From Spirochaeta sp. (GTDB taxonomy: Bacteria > Spirochaetota > Spirochaetia > DSM-27196 > SLAA01): DNA of 15,856 nt. A model generated the notes under the pieces. The model was not told the DNA's origin and did not search any database. It saw nothing but the letters and a program-made list of their open reading frames with translations. Made by a program: the position numbers and the translations under genes. Numbering within the stretch: position 1 is the stretch's first letter; each line of letters begins with the position of its first letter. Location: NCBI GenBank assembly GCA_020201015.1, contig JAIVHN010000237.1, positions 1-15,856 of the forward strand, in the 5' to 3' direction. This document shows, one piece after another, positions 13,478 to 15,856 of the stretch.

Positions 13478-14957
13478 TATTCACCTCCCCGTAATCGTGC
13501 TCCTGATACCTTTGGTGACCGCACTCATCATTCCGGTGATTGCCGATCGCAACTCTGCTCTGCTGCAATTTGTCGTGGGATCAGCAATGATCCTGGCTAC
13601 GCTTTTAGTTGCGATAGCGCTCAGTGGGACTCTACGTGGAGAGATCTTTACCTACTACTTTGGAGACTGGCTCCCCGGATTAGGAATAGAGTTCATCATT
13701 AACGTGTTCTCGGGATTCATGTCCTTACTGGTTTTATTCATGGCAACGCTCATTCTTTTCTACGCATTCAAGGACATCTCCCACGATTTACCTGAGCACC
13801 TCATTCCTTATTACTATACCCTTATCTTCCTCATGCTCTTTGCCATGATCGGTATGATCTATACCAACGATCTCTTCAATCTGTATGTCTTCATGGAGAT
13901 TCTGTCGCTCACCTCGTGTGCTATTGTCTCTATCAAGCGTACAGGCAAAAATTTATTGGCCAGTATTAAGTACCTTATGCAAGGCACAATTGGTTCCGTT
14001 TCCATACTCATGGGCATAGCCTTTATTTACATGGCCTCGGGGCACCTTAATATCAGTACCATTGCAGAGACCATGCCAGCAATCTGGGCCGCGCATCCGC
14101 AGAACGTGCTCATTGCACTTGGATTCATGTTGACCGGCTTTGGCATAAAGGCTGCCGTCTTTCCACTGCATACCTGGTTGCCGGACGCCCACTCGACCGC
14201 CCCCACACCTTCAAGTGCACTACTGTCCGGACTTGTGGTGAAGATCTACCTCTTTGCAATGATGAAAGTAATGTTCCAGGTCATCGGGATAGATATACTC
14301 CGTGAGGTCGGTATTCAGTTCTTCCTGGTGCTGTTTGCAGTTGCTGGAATGATCATGGGTTCGGTGTTTGCCATTGGGCAGAAAGATCTCAAGCGCATTC
14401 TGGCATACTCGAGCGTTGCTCAAATTGGCTACATTATGCTGGGTATTGCCTTAGCCTCACCCTCCGGACTAAATGCCGCATTCTTTCATGTAGTTTCTCA
14501 TGCGCTCATGAAAGGCGCCCTATTTCTTAGCGCCGGTGCAATTATCTACAACACCGGAAAACGCAATGTGGATGACTTTAACGGAATTGGATACCGCATG
14601 CCGTTTAGTATGACGGTGTTCACCATTGCCGCGTTCGGCATGATAGGCATTCCCGGAGTGAGCGGATTTATCTCGAAGTGGTATCTGAGCATGGCGGTGA
14701 TGGAAGGTGGACACCCCTGGATCCTCCTCGTGATTTTGTTCAGCAGCTTTCTCAATTCTATGTACTACCTGCCTATAGTCATCAAAGGCTTCCTCTGTGC
14801 CGAGTGTGAGGGAAGCCCCAATGTAATGGGGCGCGATAGTCTTCCGGCATCAATGTGGATACCTATGGCAATCATGGCGTTTTTGATTATTTTATTTGGT
14901 CTTTTCCCACAACTGATAATGAATATTACCGGGCAGATGCCACACCTGTTTTTGTAG
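13470..14957 (+). CDS. mrpD: antiporter subunit MrpD/MnhD (NuoN/M-like, MbhH-like)
   Basis: Large proton-antiporter subunit, 495 residues with about 14 helices, full length for the family. Key residues are present: Glu143 in NDLFNLYVFMEILSL (the conserved glutamate of the fifth helix), Lys227 in GFGIKAAVFPLHTWLPDAHS (the broken-helix lysine), and Lys258 in GLVVKIYLF. DLKRILAYSSVAQIGYIMLG and FHVVSHALMKGALFL follow. This subunit carries the proton half-channel and moves protons against Na+ or as part of a redox pump. After its stop there is a 59-base gap, the longest within the operon, with no terminator, before the next large subunit. Confidence 0.96.
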   Translation: MFSIHLPVIVLLIPLVTALIIPVIADRNSALLQFVVGSAMILATLLVAIALSGTLRGEIFTYYFGDWLPGLGIEFIINVFSGFMSLLVLFMATLILFYAFKDISHDLPEHLIPYYYTLIFLMLFAMIGMIYTNDLFNLYVFMEILSLTSCAIVSIKRTGKNLLASIKYLMQGTIGSVSILMGIAFIYMASGHLNISTIAETMPAIWAAHPQNVLIALGFMLTGFGIKAAVFPLHTWLPDAHSTAPTPSSALLSGLVVKIYLFAMMKVMFQVIGIDILREVGIQFFLVLFAVAGMIMGSVFAIGQKDLKRILAYSSVAQIGYIMLGIALASPSGLNAAFFHVVSHALMKGALFLSAGAIIYNTGKRNVDDFNGIGYRMPFSMTVFTIAAFGMIGIPGVSGFISKWYLSMAVMEGGHPWILLVILFSSFLNSMYYLPIVIKGFLCAECEGSPNVMGRDSLPASMWIPMAIMAFLIILFGLFPQLIMNITGQMPHLFL

Positions 14958-15016
14958 TTTAGGCGCCCGTGGTTAGGATAGCGGTGCAACTACGTCGCTG
15001 AAGAGGAACGAAAGAT

Positions 15017-15856
15017 ATGACCCACGACAATTCTACGCCTGATGAACTTACTCCCTCTTTTTCTACACCCGACAGTTGGTCGAATCATGGTTATATATCC
15101 TTTTTTGCAATCTCGGTTGGGCTGGTTGGTGCGTTCGTAGCTATGACTTTTATCGGCGACGCGGTGTTCCGTCTGCCGGTGCTCAGAGAGATATTTTCTT
15201 TCAGGTACTATCCCTTGCTCTTGGTCGCCGTTCCGATCCTGTCCGGACCGCTGCAAGCCATTCTCGGAAAAAAGCGTGTTTGGCTTCGGAATCTGACCGC
15301 GGTCGGAACGACATTTCTTGCCTTCCTATTCATACTAGCCATGTACCCGCAGTTGCTATCTGACAGTATTTACAACACGGTGCCCGGTGTTTTCGGGTAC
15401 GGACTGCACTTTCATGTAGACTGGTTAAGTTACGTTATGGCTGCGGTTTCTGGAGTCATGTGGCTCTTGGTGAGCATTTACGCCCGTGAATACATGGCGC
15501 CTGAACAACACCAAGATCGTTTTTATCTCTGGATGTCGGTTACCTTGGGGGGCGTCCTTGGCACCGTCATGGCCTCGGATATTCTCACCATGTTTTTGTT
15601 CTTTGAGCTCATGACCTTTAGCTCCTACATGCTAGTTGCCCACAACGAGTCCACAGAGTCAATCTTAGCCGGGAACAACTACATTTACATGGGTGTCGCC
15701 GGTGGTCTTGCGGTCCTGGTGGCCGTCATTTTGATTCTCTTCAGCACTCGTACGCTTGAGTTCACCTATCTGGCTGCCGAGCTTGCCGGAACCGGCTGGA
15801 TACAGTACGCGGTGGCCGGGCTTCTCATGCTCGGCTTTGGAGTAAAGGCTGGGATG
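15017..15856 (+). CDS. second proton-antiporter-type subunit (NuoL/MrpA-N or MbxH'-like), 3'-partial
   Basis: ATG at 15017 with GAGGAA about ten bases upstream. The frame stays open to the window edge (280 codons). It has a polar N-terminal extension of about 25 residues, then hydrophobic helices at roughly 27-46, 65-81, 94-110 and 139-154. It contains HFHVDWLSYVMAAVSG and LLVSIYAREYM, like NuoL/MrpA-type subunits. Glu197 in DILTMFLFFELMTFSSYMLV corresponds to the conserved fifth-helix glutamate, and Lys277 in GFGVKAGM to the broken-helix lysine. It is therefore a functional-looking second antiporter subunit. It could replace the missing MrpA N-terminal domain or correspond to MbxH' of sulfur-reducing Mbx/Mbs complexes. 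The cut end prevents a decision. Confidence 0.88.
   Translation, partial: MTHDNSTPDELTPSFSTPDSWSNHGYISFFAISVGLVGAFVAMTFIGDAVFRLPVLREIFSFRYYPLLLVAVPILSGPLQAILGKKRVWLRNLTAVGTTFLAFLFILAMYPQLLSDSIYNTVPGVFGYGLHFHVDWLSYVMAAVSGVMWLLVSIYAREYMAPEQHQDRFYLWMSVTLGGVLGTVMASDILTMFLFFELMTFSSYMLVAHNESTESILAGNNYIYMGVAGGLAVLVAVILILFSTRTLEFTYLAAELAGTGWIQYAVAGLLMLGFGVKAGM

Overview
The window looks like a piece of bacterial chromosome, most likely from a free-living, probably haloalkaliphilic spirochaete. That placement is an inference. It rests on a 7TM-LuxR receptor of a kind common in Spirochaeta-like genomes, a small conserved protein I associate with spirochaetes, and a large Mrp-type cation/proton antiporter operon. 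No rRNA, tRNA, CRISPR array, insertion sequence or phage gene was seen.

Layout, left to right. (1) 1-1119 (+) is the 3' part of a membrane receptor with a 7TM domain and a LuxR-type DNA-binding tail; its N-terminus lies outside the window. (2) 1246-3296 (+) encodes a secreted or lipid-anchored right-handed beta-helix protein, split by a one-base frameshift in a T5 run. (3) 3517-5178 (-) is one reading frame that joins a squalene/phytoene synthase directly to an EamA/DMT transporter. (4) 5439-6813 (+) is a RhlE-type DEAD-box helicase broken by a deletion/frameshift that removes motif Ia. A strong intrinsic terminator for this transcript lies inside the next, convergent gene. (5) 10272-6832 (-) is a phosphonate-type ABC importer operon, phnD-phnC-phnE-phnE, followed by a 65-aa protein. 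PhnD lacks a signal peptide, although PhnD-like sequence continues upstream of its start to an in-frame stop. (6) 10390-10788 (-) is a 132-aa conserved hypothetical protein. (7) 10963 to the right edge (+) is a tightly packed antiporter operon behind a recognisable sigma70-type promoter.

The antiporter operon has the order E-F-G-(DUF4040/MbhD)-(MbhE)-B-C-D-second antiporter subunit. This matches the membrane module of archaeal Mbh/Mbx(Mbs) complexes and split-MrpA antiporters rather than the classic mrpABCDEFG order. The window ends inside the second large subunit, so it cannot show whether redox subunits follow (a respiratory complex) or not (a stand-alone Na+/H+ antiporter).

Four of the genes between 1.2 and 10.3 kb are frameshifted, internally deleted, truncated or fused, whereas the Mrp operon and phnC/phnE are intact. 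This is either local gene decay or a set of sequence/assembly errors. The synthase-transporter fusion and the Mbh/Mbx-like operon are the two points most worth following up.
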